Shown in pieces: positions 10,236-18,571 of a stretch of DNA of 20,936 nucleotides. The notes beneath the pieces are model-generated. The model was given only the letters and a program-made list of their open reading frames with translations. It was not told the origin of the DNA and did no database searches. The stretch covers positions 1 to 20,936 of the forward strand of contig CAJNOQ010003230.1 in the NCBI GenBank assembly GCA_905250885.1, in the 5' to 3' direction. The translations under genes and the position numbers were made by a program. This DNA comes from Didymodactylos carnosus (taxonomy: Eukaryota > Rotifera > Eurotatoria > Philodinida > Philodinidae). Within the stretch, counting starts at the first letter, position 1; the number at the start of each line of letters is the position of its first letter.

Positions 10236-10734
10236 TTGTTTTCCAATAAGTTGTGGAATAGATCTTATGGCCACATCATCATTAAACCAATTGTATGCAT
10301 ACATGAGTGTTCTTTGAAACCATATCTACATGAGCAAAACCATGATAGTAAGAAACATGAGCAATTGAGGAAACAGGCTAATGAGACCAATGAACGAATT
10401 CACAATTTGATTGCCAGTCGATTGAATTTCATTTTTGAACCCCTGTGGATGCATTTATTTTTCGATCATTTGATAACAAAGTGTATGGATTTAGTTATTT
10501 AATTAGAGATTTATCGAAACGATACGTATGATATGGCATAAACATAACAATGTTATAATAATGTGCTCTATGTCTATATTTTCGTTCCAGGCTATTCGTT
10601 ATTCCCAGATCTTTTTTGCAGAAATACTTAATGAACAGTTTTTCAGATCCATTCTGCTACTTTTCCGATATCTTTTAATTGTACATCCTACGTGTGGATT
10701 ACGGAAGCGAGAACGATTCAGAAAACGAAACTAA
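10236..10734 (+). other. Possible further exons or gene relics, unrecognised
   Basis: The frame ending at 10502 has balanced composition and a hydrophilic, helix-prone segment (HEQLRKQANETNERIHNLIA), then a hydrophobic end; it lacks an ATG start. After a plausible acceptor TTCCAG near 10590, a frame reads FVIPRSFLQKYLMNSFSDPF and, beyond one in-frame TAA, an acidic tail DYGSENDSENETKANYKTF. I do not recognise either. They may be remains of one gene together with the pieces upstream and downstream. Confidence 0.2.
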
Positions 10735-11226
10735 AGCAAATTACAAAACATTCTGAATATCAGTTAAAGCACTGAGCACAATAAAGTATGATTAACATCT
10801 CAATCAGAATAAATTCTGTAGTCTTCTAAATTAATATTGTTGGAAGAAAGATTTGAAACTGAAGTGCTTTCTAGTTGATACTCTAGGCGACAATGTTTTG
10901 GAGAATCTAACTTGTTTCTATTATTTTCTCTTCTTTTTTTACCTAGTAAGTTTTTACTCTATTGCTCGATTCCATGATGTACTCAGCTATGCTTCACTAA
11001 GTGCTGTTTATCAATACCGTTATCGTAGACTAATCTATCATACTTATAATAATAAGAGAAGAGCTCAGAAACAAAAAGTGCAGCTCTCCATTTTTAAAAA
11101 CTAATCGTTTTTCTCCCATAGATCTGATTTGGAAACTTTGTTTAGATAACCCCATCGTTATAGCATCAATATATAAGGATAATTGTATAAAATGTGGATT
11201 TTTGCAGCTGCACTCCTCCACTTTTT

Positions 11227-11545
11227 TTTCGTCGCCACATTCCTATAAATGTTATTAGTGTTGTTTCTCGTAAACAAGTGACTTATTCTACCATTGGTGC
11301 ATGTGAATTCTTCGACACAATCTGTGCTCTCGCATGATATCGAATGCAATGTCAATACTGATGAAAAGAATCAGGTGAACACATCATTTTTTGCTGCACA
11401 GACCGTTGAGAAACAATTAATAGACAAAGGTAAGCGTTAATTCAATCTTTTTCTCTTTGTCCAAGTGTCTCATCAACTTTGTTTCTTCTAACTGAAGATT
11501 AGACGTTGTCAATGAAAAGTTCAACTCTTTGCCGATCAAACACAG
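11227..11545 (+). pseudogene. Two exons with a 73-base intron, unknown family, one stop
   Basis: A frame of good composition reads LPLVHVNSSTQSVLSHDIEC and ends in QTVEKQLIDK at a donor GGTAAGC (intron 11430-11502). The acceptor ends GATTAG, and the next exon (11503-11545) reads DVVNEKFNSLPIKH up to another donor, ACAG|GTGAAG. An in-frame TGA interrupts the first exon after its hydrophobic beginning (MLLVLFLVNK), so either the start is elsewhere or the copy is dead. The two strong splice junctions in one frame are the main support. Protein function is unknown. Confidence 0.35.
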
Positions 11546-12290
11546 GTGAAGTGTTCAACAGAGTTTTTCACGGGTAGTGCGCTAAAGAAACGACACGGAT
11601 GGTCGATAGATGACAACTGTCAGCTATTGCTTTGAAAAGTTTCATACATTTGAAATTCTTGAGAGTAGTGTCCATCGAGAATCGAGTGAATTCTTTCCTA
11701 CAAACGCCATTCGAGACATTCGGTCTTTGGAGGTCGACGAAGTTTTCTTCCGTTTTGACGAATAGAAACAAATGAACTTTGCTTGAACATAGAAAAGTCT
11801 TCTGTTGACACGATTTTAACCTTGACAAAATTCACATACAGTATGGCTCAATTGAGAGAAAATCTCTTCGAAAGAACTCGTTGGCTCAGAAACTCCCGTT
11901 GCAGAGATCGATTTTCACCAACGCACCTTCACTAAAAGAGTTCTTGACGCAGTATTGATTGTCTTTGTGCTCATGGATCGAGGAGATTCGAACGTCATTC
12001 GAGCGTTCAATATAGACTCGCTATTTCACGGCAAATCTGAATATAATATAAGGAATCTTTTTCGGAAATCGTTTTTCTCCGAGAGTTCATGGAATAAGAC
12101 AGGGACAAGTTGTTCGACATTTTTCCTCTGGTTATTGGAGATACTTGCAGTCAGAACTCTCTAGTTAAAACAAAAGTCTCCTTTTGAATCTGGCGTCAAA
12201 ACTCGAAAACAAAATACTTAGCACCACAGCAGAAACTCCATAGATTCATCCTAGACAACCCTGTCGCCCTTCTCTATGCTCTGTTGAAGT
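11546..12290. other. Upstream region of the PLP-enzyme gene with unrecognised open frames
   Basis: This stretch is less AT-rich than most of the window. One plus-strand frame is open from about 11860 to a TAG at 12162-12164 (about 100 codons, including VLMDRGDSNVIRAFNIDSLF), and another is open around 11615-11770. Neither has a recognisable domain or a clear start. They may be the decayed 3' part of the exons just upstream. I cannot point to a core promoter for the gene at 12291. Confidence 0.3.
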
Positions 12291-13610
12291 ATGTTCCAGA
12301 TTCGGTGCCTCTTCTTCGCGTCGCGTTCAGTGCGGTTAGCGCGTGCCATGAGTAGTACCAACGGTAGCATGAACGACGGCAGTCCATGGAAGGTTCACCA
12401 TCCATCGTCAAAACTAAGCATGCTGCCGTTTCCCATATATGGTTCGACGATTGAATGTCACGGCGACGATGGCATCGAAGTCACTGGGGACATCGCGCCT
12501 CCTCTTCATCTATCAACGACTTTTATTTCCGGTGCGCCAGAATCATACGGTCAAGTGTACAGTCGAATGGACAATGTTACAAGGAGAAGAGTCGAGGCTG
12601 TGCTTGGAGCAGTGGAAGGTGGTCAGGCAGTCACTTACTCGAGTGGACTTAGTGCAGTCACGGCACTCATTAACTGCATTAAGCCAAGACGCATCTATCT
12701 GGATGCAGGCTATCATGGCGTCAAGGACGCAGTCAAACTATGGAGTGAACGTCAAAATGTAGGTGGAAAACTTGAATTTTTCACATGGGAGCAATGTAAA
12801 CAACTGTATGATCAAGAGAAAAATAAGTCTCACACAAACCATTCACTTTGGCGACCAGCAGACGCCGAGGAAGAGCGTACCCTCGACTTGATTTGGCTTG
12901 AGAGTCCGAACAATCCATATACGACTCTTGTCGATATTGAATGGTTTGCTGAGTTAGCCGCTCGAACTGGAGCTTGTCTTGCAGTGGATAGCACTCTCTC
13001 GTCGCCGCTCGGTCAACGTCCTTTTGAACATGGAGCCCATGTTGTCATGCATGCATTGACCAAATATCTTTCGGGACACAGTGATTTGCTTGGCGGTGTT
13101 CTCATAGTTCATCCCTCGTTGTCTGACATACTCACATGCAAACTCTTAGCAGAACGTTCCATTGATGGCGCTGTCATGGGCAGTCTGGAAACATGGCTTC
13201 TACTAAGATCGATGAGAACTTTCTCCCTTCGTATTCGACGGCAATGTCAAACGGCTTCGATCATAGTCCAATGGCTAGAACAACAACGAGTCGATGGACA
13301 TAAAGTGAAGAAAGTTCATCATCCAAGTTTAGAATCGCATCCCAGTCACTCGCTTGCCGCCCGTTATCTTCGTCTTCCGCCGGCCACATTTAGCTTCGAG
13401 CTCGAGTCCGAGTCTCAAGCCACGTCCTTTGCTCGATCGCTAATTCTCTGTGCTCAGGCCACGAGTTTGGGTGGCGTCGAGACATTGGTCGATTGGCGTT
13501 ACCAGTATGATACAAGTGTCAGTCCTGCCCTCTTGAGAGTCTCTATTGGCGTTGAAGAGGCGGAAGATCTCATTCAAGATTTTGAACAAGCATTGAAACA
13601 AGCGAAATGA
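12291..13610 (+). CDS. Cys/Met-metabolism PLP-dependent enzyme (cystathionine gamma-synthase/lyase-like)
   Basis: 439 residues, intact, with no introns. The fold-type I PLP enzyme features of the Cys_Met_Meta_PP family are all present. They are the STTF motif near 76-78; the cofactor-phosphate pair Y90-S-R92; SSGLSA at 117-122; the stacking Tyr at 141; SPNNPY at 205-210; D233 in AVDST for the pyridine nitrogen; the Schiff-base lysine K258 in LTKYLSGHSD; SLGGVETL at 392-399; and R416 for the substrate carboxylate. Length and motif order are normal for the family.

Members act in trans-sulfuration or in sulfhydrylation of homoserine esters. Sequence alone does not tell me whether this one makes or cleaves cystathionine, or releases other sulfur compounds. 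The first 19 residues are basic with no acidic residue (FQIRCLFFASRSVRLARA), so mitochondrial import is possible; M20 is an alternative start. The gene is clearly more GC-rich than its flanks and lacks the short introns of its neighbours. That is compatible with horizontal acquisition or retroposition. Confidence 0.93.
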   Translation: MFQIRCLFFASRSVRLARAMSSTNGSMNDGSPWKVHHPSSKLSMLPFPIYGSTIECHGDDGIEVTGDIAPPLHLSTTFISGAPESYGQVYSRMDNVTRRRVEAVLGAVEGGQAVTYSSGLSAVTALINCIKPRRIYLDAGYHGVKDAVKLWSERQNVGGKLEFFTWEQCKQLYDQEKNKSHTNHSLWRPADAEEERTLDLIWLESPNNPYTTLVDIEWFAELAARTGACLAVDSTLSSPLGQRPFEHGAHVVMHALTKYLSGHSDLLGGVLIVHPSLSDILTCKLLAERSIDGAVMGSLETWLLLRSMRTFSLRIRRQCQTASIIVQWLEQQRVDGHKVKKVHHPSLESHPSHSLAARYLRLPPATFSFELESESQATSFARSLILCAQATSLGGVETLVDWRYQYDTSVSPALLRVSIGVEEAEDLIQDFEQALKQAK

Positions 13611-13802
13611 TGAATTCTCTACTTTGCTAATGTTTTTTTATTCGTTTGTCCGTTTATCTCGACTCTCTCATTCTTTCATTGGTTGATTTTTTTCGTTTTT
13701 ATGTGTCGGGGTGTTACGCTCACGTTGAATATCATTGATCCTTGTTCTTTTGGTTTTACTTTGACAAACATCTTGAAATTATGAAAAATTACAGTAGCAG
13801 GC

Positions 13803-13846
13803 AATAAAATCCAAAATCTGAGGAATCAAGCACACGCAATAAAGAG
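13803..13846 (+). terminator. Two AATAAA polyadenylation signals after the PLP-enzyme gene
   Basis: GCAATAAAATCC at about 13803 and GCAATAAAGAGC at about 13839 lie about 200 bases after the stop codon. They are plausible mRNA 3'-end signals, although the hexamer is common in AT-rich DNA. Confidence 0.4.
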
Positions 13847-14113
13847 CACCCACGCTCAAATATGTAAATCCGTTTCCTGTGGATCGATGGAGCTGACACT
13901 TTTCTTGATGGCAGAGTTCTATATCTATAGGGAGGGTTTATATGTCACCAATCAAAGTTGTTAAAAATTAACAATTTCTAAAACGTAGCTATCGTCACTT
14001 CCCACTCTCTTAAGGGAGGGAGCCTTCCACCCATTTTTTACGATCAGTTTGTAGAGCAAGCACACTTTAAAACATATACTTCAAGCATTTTTTTGGTTTC
14101 AGGATCCGTAATT
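13847..14113. other. Spacer without recognised feature
   Basis: It contains a small TTGTTAA/TTAACAA hairpin near 13960 and nothing else I can name. Confidence 0.4.
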
Positions 14114-14411
14114 TTAAGCTTGGGGTTGTTAGAAATGAATGAAAACATAGGTTGTCGACTATGCTGAATCTCGTGGGAAGTCCTATTTTTCAAAACAGTT
14201 TCAAAGCCTACTGGAAACGAACCTTACGTGAAATATTCCATTTTTGCGTAAAATTAAAAAATTTATGCAGATCCATCCAAATTATGGGGTATTTCACCTA
14301 AGGTTCGTTTTCAGTAGGTTTCGGAACTGTTTTGAAAAATAGGACTGCCCACGGGATTCAGCATAGTCGACAACCTATGTTTTCATTCAGTTCTAACAAC
14401 CGCAAGCTTAA
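14114..14411. mobile_element. 298-bp palindromic (fold-back) element
   Basis: The arms 14114-14235 and 14290-14411 are both 122 bases, reverse complementary with roughly ten mismatches, around a 54-base loop. The ends read TTAAGCTTG. Long shared blocks include ACATAGGTTGTCGACTATGC and CCTATTTTTCAAAACAGTT. It has no coding capacity. No target duplication is visible at the ends, so whether it moved as a unit or arose by inverted duplication is open. Confidence 0.85.
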
Positions 14412-14780
14412 CGGCAACGGAGTCCTCAGGTTCGGGAAAAGCCTCCATAGCTCCCGAACCGTGGATTTTCGAGATGCCTCTTGAATCTAGTCTTGTAGAG
14501 GACACTGTAGACCATATATCTAGGTATGTTACAACCCCAAACTCAAGCGAATTGGGTGTATTAGGTTTGGGTTTGCGTACCCAAGTCAAGACTTGGGCAT
14601 TGGGTTTGGGATCAAATCAGGCTTCCTTTAGTTTTCTCTATTATTTTCTATCACTTTTATAGTGTATACAACCAATTCTGTCGTATTTTTGGACTTGTGC
14701 TCATTTTTTTAACTATTTTTCTCTTCTTTACGGTAACAAGAGAGAAGGTGCGCGGTCAATTTGTACACCAAATTTGTCTC
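14412..14780. other. Spacer with hairpins and TTGGG-rich tract
   Basis: It holds a GGTTCGGG/CCCGAACC hairpin near 14430-14461 and the G-tract cluster described separately. The open frames on both strands here are low-complexity by-products of these repeats and have no recognisable domain. Confidence 0.5.
14551..14610 (+). repeat. TTGGG-rich tract with a CCCAAGTC-AA-GACTTGGG hairpin
   Basis: Five GGG runs, several as TTTGGG or TTGGG, lie within 60 bases. A perfect 8-bp-arm hairpin with a 2-base loop occupies 14580-14597. The spacing could permit a G-quadruplex. It is not a regular telomeric array. Confidence 0.6.
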
Positions 14781-16268
14781 ACGAGGAAAATATTTAGGTG
14801 TTTAAGCCCTTTAGATCCCATCTTTTGGCGATAAACAGACCTTAATGAGGTATGAAAAACGTCAAGAGGATTCGTGCGCTCGCGCTTTCATTCCAGAGTT
14901 ATAGCCATTTTAGTAGAATTTCAGCCTTTAGCTCGGTATGGACCAATAAATCGAATGACATTATTTCAGCCTGAAATTTAGCCCGCAGATAGCTATACTT
15001 GTGACTAGAAAGCCCTGAAAATTTTAGCTCAAAGGAATGTTTCCTTCACGAGATATTGAATTCGCAAAGTTAAGGGTCCCCCCTCTCAGAAATGGTGATT
15101 TTCGGTCAAAAAATCGATTTTGAGATACGCACATGAAAAGATAGCCTGAAGTGTCTACTTCCAGAATCTGTATTGCTTTTGGTTACAAAAGTGGCTTTTC
15201 CGGGATTTTGAGCAAGTTTTCTAAGAGCCTCCAAAAAATGGATCTTCAAAAATGGGTTTTTTCCTGGATACTTATGCAATTAAAATTTTTCTGAAAACAC
15301 AGCTTTGTAGAGCAAACGTTTCTGATCAAAATAAGACTTCGCACGACTCTGTATGACGTTGCATCGAAAAGTTACAGACTTTTTCGTAGAAGTCATAAAA
15401 TCGACTATTTCATACAGCGTTTAACACAGCGTTTTCGCTATATAAGAGTTACACCTGAAGTGCGTCCCAAGATTTTTAATAGCGATTTATCGTACAGAGT
15501 TCATTCTTTTTTTGTTTAAAAGAGGAAAAAAAATACATCGACTGACCGGCGTCGATTTTTGAATTAAGTCTTAGTTTTTTGTCAAACTGAGGATTTTTAG
15601 AAAATCAGGAAGGCTTTTTTGGGTTTCGCAGGTTGTTGGTTGCCTGGAAAACCAATAAAGGCTTAATTGAAAAAAACCGGCGCCGGTCAGTCGATGTAGT
15701 TAGGTGTCTAGTTTAAAATAAAACAAACCCGAACTCTCCAGCTTGAAGTATATTAAAAAATCTTGGGACGCCGTTCAGGGTCCTTTTTGGACCTTGATCT
15801 CTGGAGAACTCCTAAACCGTAAGACTTGGAGGCAAAAAATTCTTTTCATTCCAGTAACTCATTGTGCCGAACATTTATGGAAAGTTTCGTCAAGATCGGA
15901 TGCACGGTGTAGGAGATAATTTCTGAGAGGGCGGGGGCCCTTAACTAGTATACTGTGAAAGATACGCGAATCTCTTGTTTTTTGCGAATTCAATATCTCG
16001 TGAAGGAAACATTCCTTTGAGCTAAAATTTCAGGGCTTTCTAGTCACAAGTATAGCTATCTGCGGGCTAAATTTCAGGCTGAAATAATGTCATTCGATTT
16101 ATTGGTCCATACCGAGCTAAAGGCTGAAATTCTACTAAAATGGCTATAACTCTGGAATGAAAGCGCGAGCGCACGAATCCTCTTGACGTTTTTCATACCT
16201 CATTAAGGTCTGTTTATCGCCAAAAGATGGGATCTAAAGGGCTTAAACACCTAAATATTTTCCCTCGT
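14781..16268. mobile_element. 1488-bp fold-back element with nearly identical 288-bp arms
   Basis: The left arm 14781-15068 and right arm 15981-16268 are reverse complements. Reading through, I see only two one-base length differences: an extra G at the outer end of the right arm and an extra A in the left. After a 34-base interruption on the right side, the pairing resumes for about 23 bases (15069-15091 with 15921-15946). Further in, smaller inverted pairs follow (CGTCCCAAGATTTTT near 15463 and 15771; CATCGACTGACCGGCG near 15536 and 15700), so the whole unit is an imperfect palindrome. There is no significant open frame and no clear target duplication. Confidence 0.9.
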
Positions 16269-16879
16269 CAGTGTCAACTTTTGCTAATATGCTTTTTTGT
16301 CAAATCTTCCGTAGATTTGCACGCTTTGACCCACTGAGTTTAAAGGATTATTTCCTGGTCTGAAAGGGTTTTTTATCCGGCTGCAATATAATAAAGATTT
16401 TCACAAAAAAATACCAGTTTCTTTTACAATTTGCTTTTTTATAAATAGAAATGCTTGGACAGTGAAGTAGGGTCGAGATGCTCTAATCTACACTGTGCTC
16501 GAATATAAAACTATTCCAACCGAAAGTGTCAACGGAATATCATGCAAAGCTCATCAGAAAGCGACGAAAATATGGGTGATATCATTTTGCAATTGTTGAG
16601 ATTTTTTTGAATATCCTTCGAGATAGGATTGTCTTACGAGAGCTGCAATCGTTAAAAATGCTTAATTCTCAGTATAACTGGGACGGTTCTTGACTGGAAA
16701 AGCTTTTGACTTTCTTAATCTATCAATTTTGAAAAGTGATCTCAGTTTGGAAAACGAGCTTGTAGTTCCTATTTTAATAAAGTATAGATTCCGAATGTGC
16801 ATATAATAGAAATTTTATAAAACATATAGAGTGAAGTGGAAACTTTATAGCTTGTAGCTGCTACTTTTTTAAAATATGG
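16269..16879. other. No gene recognised; 3' side of the transposase fragment
   Basis: If the transposase at 16880-17171 (minus) continued, its second catalytic region should lie here on the minus strand. I see stops and no conserved motif, so the element is truncated or too decayed to read. Confidence 0.4.
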
Positions 16880-17171
16880 ATTCTTAATCTATTTGTTAGT
16901 GCATTTAATAATACCTGATACGACACCTCTTCCTTATTAAGTAATATAGTATAAACAACGGACTGTGTGCTAAATTCATCCCACGTACGAATACCGTAGT
17001 TTTGATAAAATAGTTTTGGTGACGTTCTAAATGTACCATCAGCATTCCAGTGTGGATTATCACTGAGAATTTGTAATGATGTTGATGATAATAAACCCAA
17101 AACTGGATAAGGAGCTGGATTGTTACAAAATAAAACACAATGTATGATACACGAAAAAACTTTTGTTTTTT
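16880..17171 (-). pseudogene. Fragment of a MULE-type transposase
   Basis: On the minus strand a frame reads NPHWNADGTFRTSPKLFYQN and then VVYTILLNKEEVSYQVLLNA. This is the pattern at the start of the MULE transposase domain, where the Asp of DGTF is the first catalytic acidic residue, followed by the partly conserved PxxYxLLxNKxxxxY segment. The fragment is preceded by VLFCNNPAPYPVLGLLSSTS and ends at a stop (16861-16863). The rest of the DDE domain, any zinc finger and any SWIM domain are missing. It is therefore a dead remnant of a Mutator-like element or of a host gene derived from one. An A-rich tract separates it from the mitochondrial-like DNA. Confidence 0.75.
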
Positions 17172-17192
17172 GCTTTTGTTTTTTTTTTTTTA

Positions 17193-17367
17193 CCTCTTTC
17201 ACGATTTACGTCTTTAAATCAAATTACTATTATTAACATAAATAACAACAATATATAAATCATATTTTTACTATTAAACTTTACTAATATATAAAAATTA
17301 ATAAAAGAAAACGTAACTATAATGGCAAAAAAAAGGTCAAGAACTTAACTTTAACAAATGAAAAGGA
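17193..17367 (-). pseudogene. AT-rich mitochondrial-like flank beyond tRNA-Lys
   Basis: Read on the minus strand after the tRNA, the sequence is extremely AT-rich. It gives short hydrophobic frames such as SSWPFF near 17343 (with TGA as Trp) and MIYILLLFMLIIVIWFKD from 17263. In many animals atp8 follows tRNA-Lys, and the first piece is loosely atp8-like, but the frame is broken at a long T-run. The second piece is not identified. I consider it part of the same mitochondrial insertion, with low confidence in gene identity. Confidence 0.35.
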
Positions 17368-17432
17368 ATTATTATGTATTAACAAGTCTTTAGCCTAAAA
17401 AACCAAAACTTTAAATAAGCTATATTAATAAC
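17368..17432 (-). tRNA. trnK: Mitochondrial-type tRNA-Lys (UUU), nuclear copy
   Basis: 65 bases on the minus strand. The acceptor pairs GTTATTA with TAATAAT (one G-T). The D arm is AGCT/AGTT or GCTT/AAGT. The anticodon stem TTGGT/GCTAA closes the 7-base loop TTTTTAG, with anticodon TTT. A short T arm, TGT/ACA, follows. The armament is weak, as usual for animal mitochondrial tRNAs. It starts inside the last codons of cox2, and cox2 followed by trnK is a common animal mitochondrial order. In the nucleus it is presumably not functional. Confidence 0.65.
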
Positions 17433-17765
17433 TACTAAAATCTAATAAAGAAACAGATTCAACTGCAATAGGCATAAAAGAATGATTAACACCATAAATT
17501 TCAGAACATTGATCATGGATAACTGAATTTAATAAAATTGTAAACATAAATTGGTTTAAACGTCCAGAAACTACATCTATTTTAACTCCTAAAGAAGGTT
17601 AAGCTCAAGAATTCAAAACATCATTAGATGTAATTAAAGCACGGATAAATTCTTGAGATGGTAATAAAACTCGATTATCAACATCTAATAATCGAACTAC
17701 ACTATCAGGATCAGTACAAGAATCGTATTCAAATTCAACATTTCTATCCATCTCATAACTTCAAT
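17425..17765 (-). pseudogene. cox2: 3' part of a nuclear mitochondrial cox2 copy
   Basis: Minus-strand translation, with TGA as Trp, gives the C-terminal domain of cytochrome c oxidase subunit II: WSYEM, VVRLLDVDNRVLLPSQEFIR, LNSWA, PSLGVKIDVVSGRLNQ, DQCSEIYGVNHSFMPIAVES, ending in TAA at 17425-17427. It is dead. A TAA at 17599-17601 falls between SWA and PSLG. The Cu-A ligand His of the usual LHSW motif is Asn (17611-17613). The Cu-A Cys of CSEICG is Tyr (17494-17496). The gene continues at 18581 on the far side of an inserted element. Confidence 0.93.
17757..17765. repeat. 9-bp target-site duplication, left copy
   Basis: AACTTCAAT on the plus strand, exactly repeated at 18572-18580. It lies in the codons for YWS of cox2, so it is host sequence duplicated by insertion of the 806-bp element. 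Confidence 0.92.
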
Positions 17766-17775
17766 GAATCCATGA

Positions 17776-17935
17776 CTGGTGCTCCCGAGGCACTTGCTTC
17801 CCGGATACATCCTCCCAGGACACTTGCTTCCCAGTGACAATTGTTCCACAACGATACTTGCTCCCCAACGATACTTGCTCCCCAACGATACTTGCTCCCC
17901 AACGATACTGGCTCGCCGATCATACTTGCTCCTCA
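17776..17935. repeat. Minisatellite array, left terminus of the element
   Basis: Successive degenerate units share the core CTTGCTCCC. Units at about 17845-17896 repeat every 17 bases with almost no change. The outermost units vary in length (15-17) and sequence. The array is the reverse complement of the right terminal array. Confidence 0.9.
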
Positions 17936-18225
17936 TATTTGCTTTTCAATAATGAGGACCTATCGGAGTTAATTTTTTTGAGATTAATTTTTTACAGAGA
18001 ATTTATTGGGACTCACTAGCTGTATCAGTACTTCAACGCATCGACATCCTTGCCCTTGCTCCCAGCGCTTGCCCTCAGAAATTATGTGAGATTTATTTCA
18101 AAATGTATGAGGATTTATTAAAAAATCCTAATAAATCTCAAAAAAAAGAGATCCTAATAGCTGCTGGATATTTTGAGCTAAAGCTTTGTCAAAACTTTGT
18201 CGAAATTTGTTGTTGTTTCATTCAC

Positions 18226-18375
18226 TATATTTAAAATACGCATTTTTCAACGAATTTGTTCACGTCTTCGTGCTTCTCTAGCACCGGCTTCTACTTGAAT
18301 AATCTGAGCAGCAACATAAGATTATCTTTTTTGAACCATTGAAAAACTTTCTTGAACTTGTCGAGAAAAAAGACA
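18226..18375 (-). other. Possible captured coding fragment inside the fold-back element
   Basis: On the minus strand, one frame in the core reads SRQVQESFSMVQKR, a TAA, then SYVAAQIIQVEAGAREARRR and EQIR before a TGA. The composition (alternating charged and small residues, Ala/Arg/Glu-rich) is coiled-coil-like and unlike the AT-rich neighbourhood. I do not recognise it. It could be a host exon fragment picked up by the element or a chance reading. Confidence 0.3.
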
Positions 18376-18409
18376 ACTGACTGCCAAATGAAATTAAATG
18401 ACACATATA

Positions 18410-18571
18410 GAGAGCAAGTATGATCGGCGAGCAAGTATCGTTGGGGAGCAAGTGTCGTTGCGGAGCAAGTGTCCGGGGAACATGTGTCCAGGAGCAACTG
18501 TCAGTGGGAGTAAGTGTTCGGGGAGCAAGTGTCGTGGGAGCAACTGTCTCGGGAGCATCAGTCGTGCTACC
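18410..18571. repeat. Minisatellite array, right terminus of the element
   Basis: About ten degenerate units with core GGGAGCAAGTGTC, the reverse complement of the left array. The inner units (AGCAAGTATCGTTGGGG) are closest to the left-array consensus; the outer ones are more diverged. Confidence 0.9.

Larger units (their letters stand above)
17766..18571. mobile_element. 806-bp Foldback/MULE-like element with minisatellite inverted termini, inserted in cox2 copy
   Basis: The element lies between exact 9-bp duplications, and removing it with one duplication rejoins the cox2 frame. The two ends are inverted: the left starts GAATCCATGACTGGTGCTCC; the right end, reversed, is GGTAGCACGACTGATGCTCC, and both continue CCGAGRCAxTTGCT. 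Each terminus (about 17766-17935 and 18410-18571) is an array of 15-17-bp units of the form ACTTGCTCCCCAACGAT. The left array has three near-identical 17-bp units around 17845-17896, and the outer units are more diverged.

The centre (about 17936-18409) has no transposase, so the element is non-autonomous. A 9-bp duplication plus long, internally repetitive inverted termini fits Foldback or Mutator-like elements. Confidence 0.9.

Noticed and set aside
11568-11828. An 86-codon minus-strand open frame
   Set aside because: Plus-strand frames over the same bases are equally open, and none has a recognisable motif or start context, so no strand could be chosen.
12439-12762. Overlapping open frames inside the PLP-enzyme gene
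   Set aside because: They are shadows of the 439-residue gene in other frames.
14383-14662. Open frames on both strands near the TTGGG tract
   Set aside because: They translate repeats (palindrome arm and G-rich tract) and are mirror images of each other.
14775-16275. A target-site duplication around the 1488-bp palindrome
   Set aside because: The flanks TTTGTCTC and CAGTGTCA do not match at any length I could test by eye.
17697-17936. An open frame across the cox2/element junction (minus)
   Set aside because: It is translation of the minisatellite array joined to cox2 sequence, with periodic YRRASIVGEQ-type repeats, and not a gene.
17766-18571. A CRISPR array
   Set aside because: The units are contiguous degenerate tandem repeats without unique spacers, occur in inverted arms with a 9-bp duplication, and the sequence is eukaryotic.
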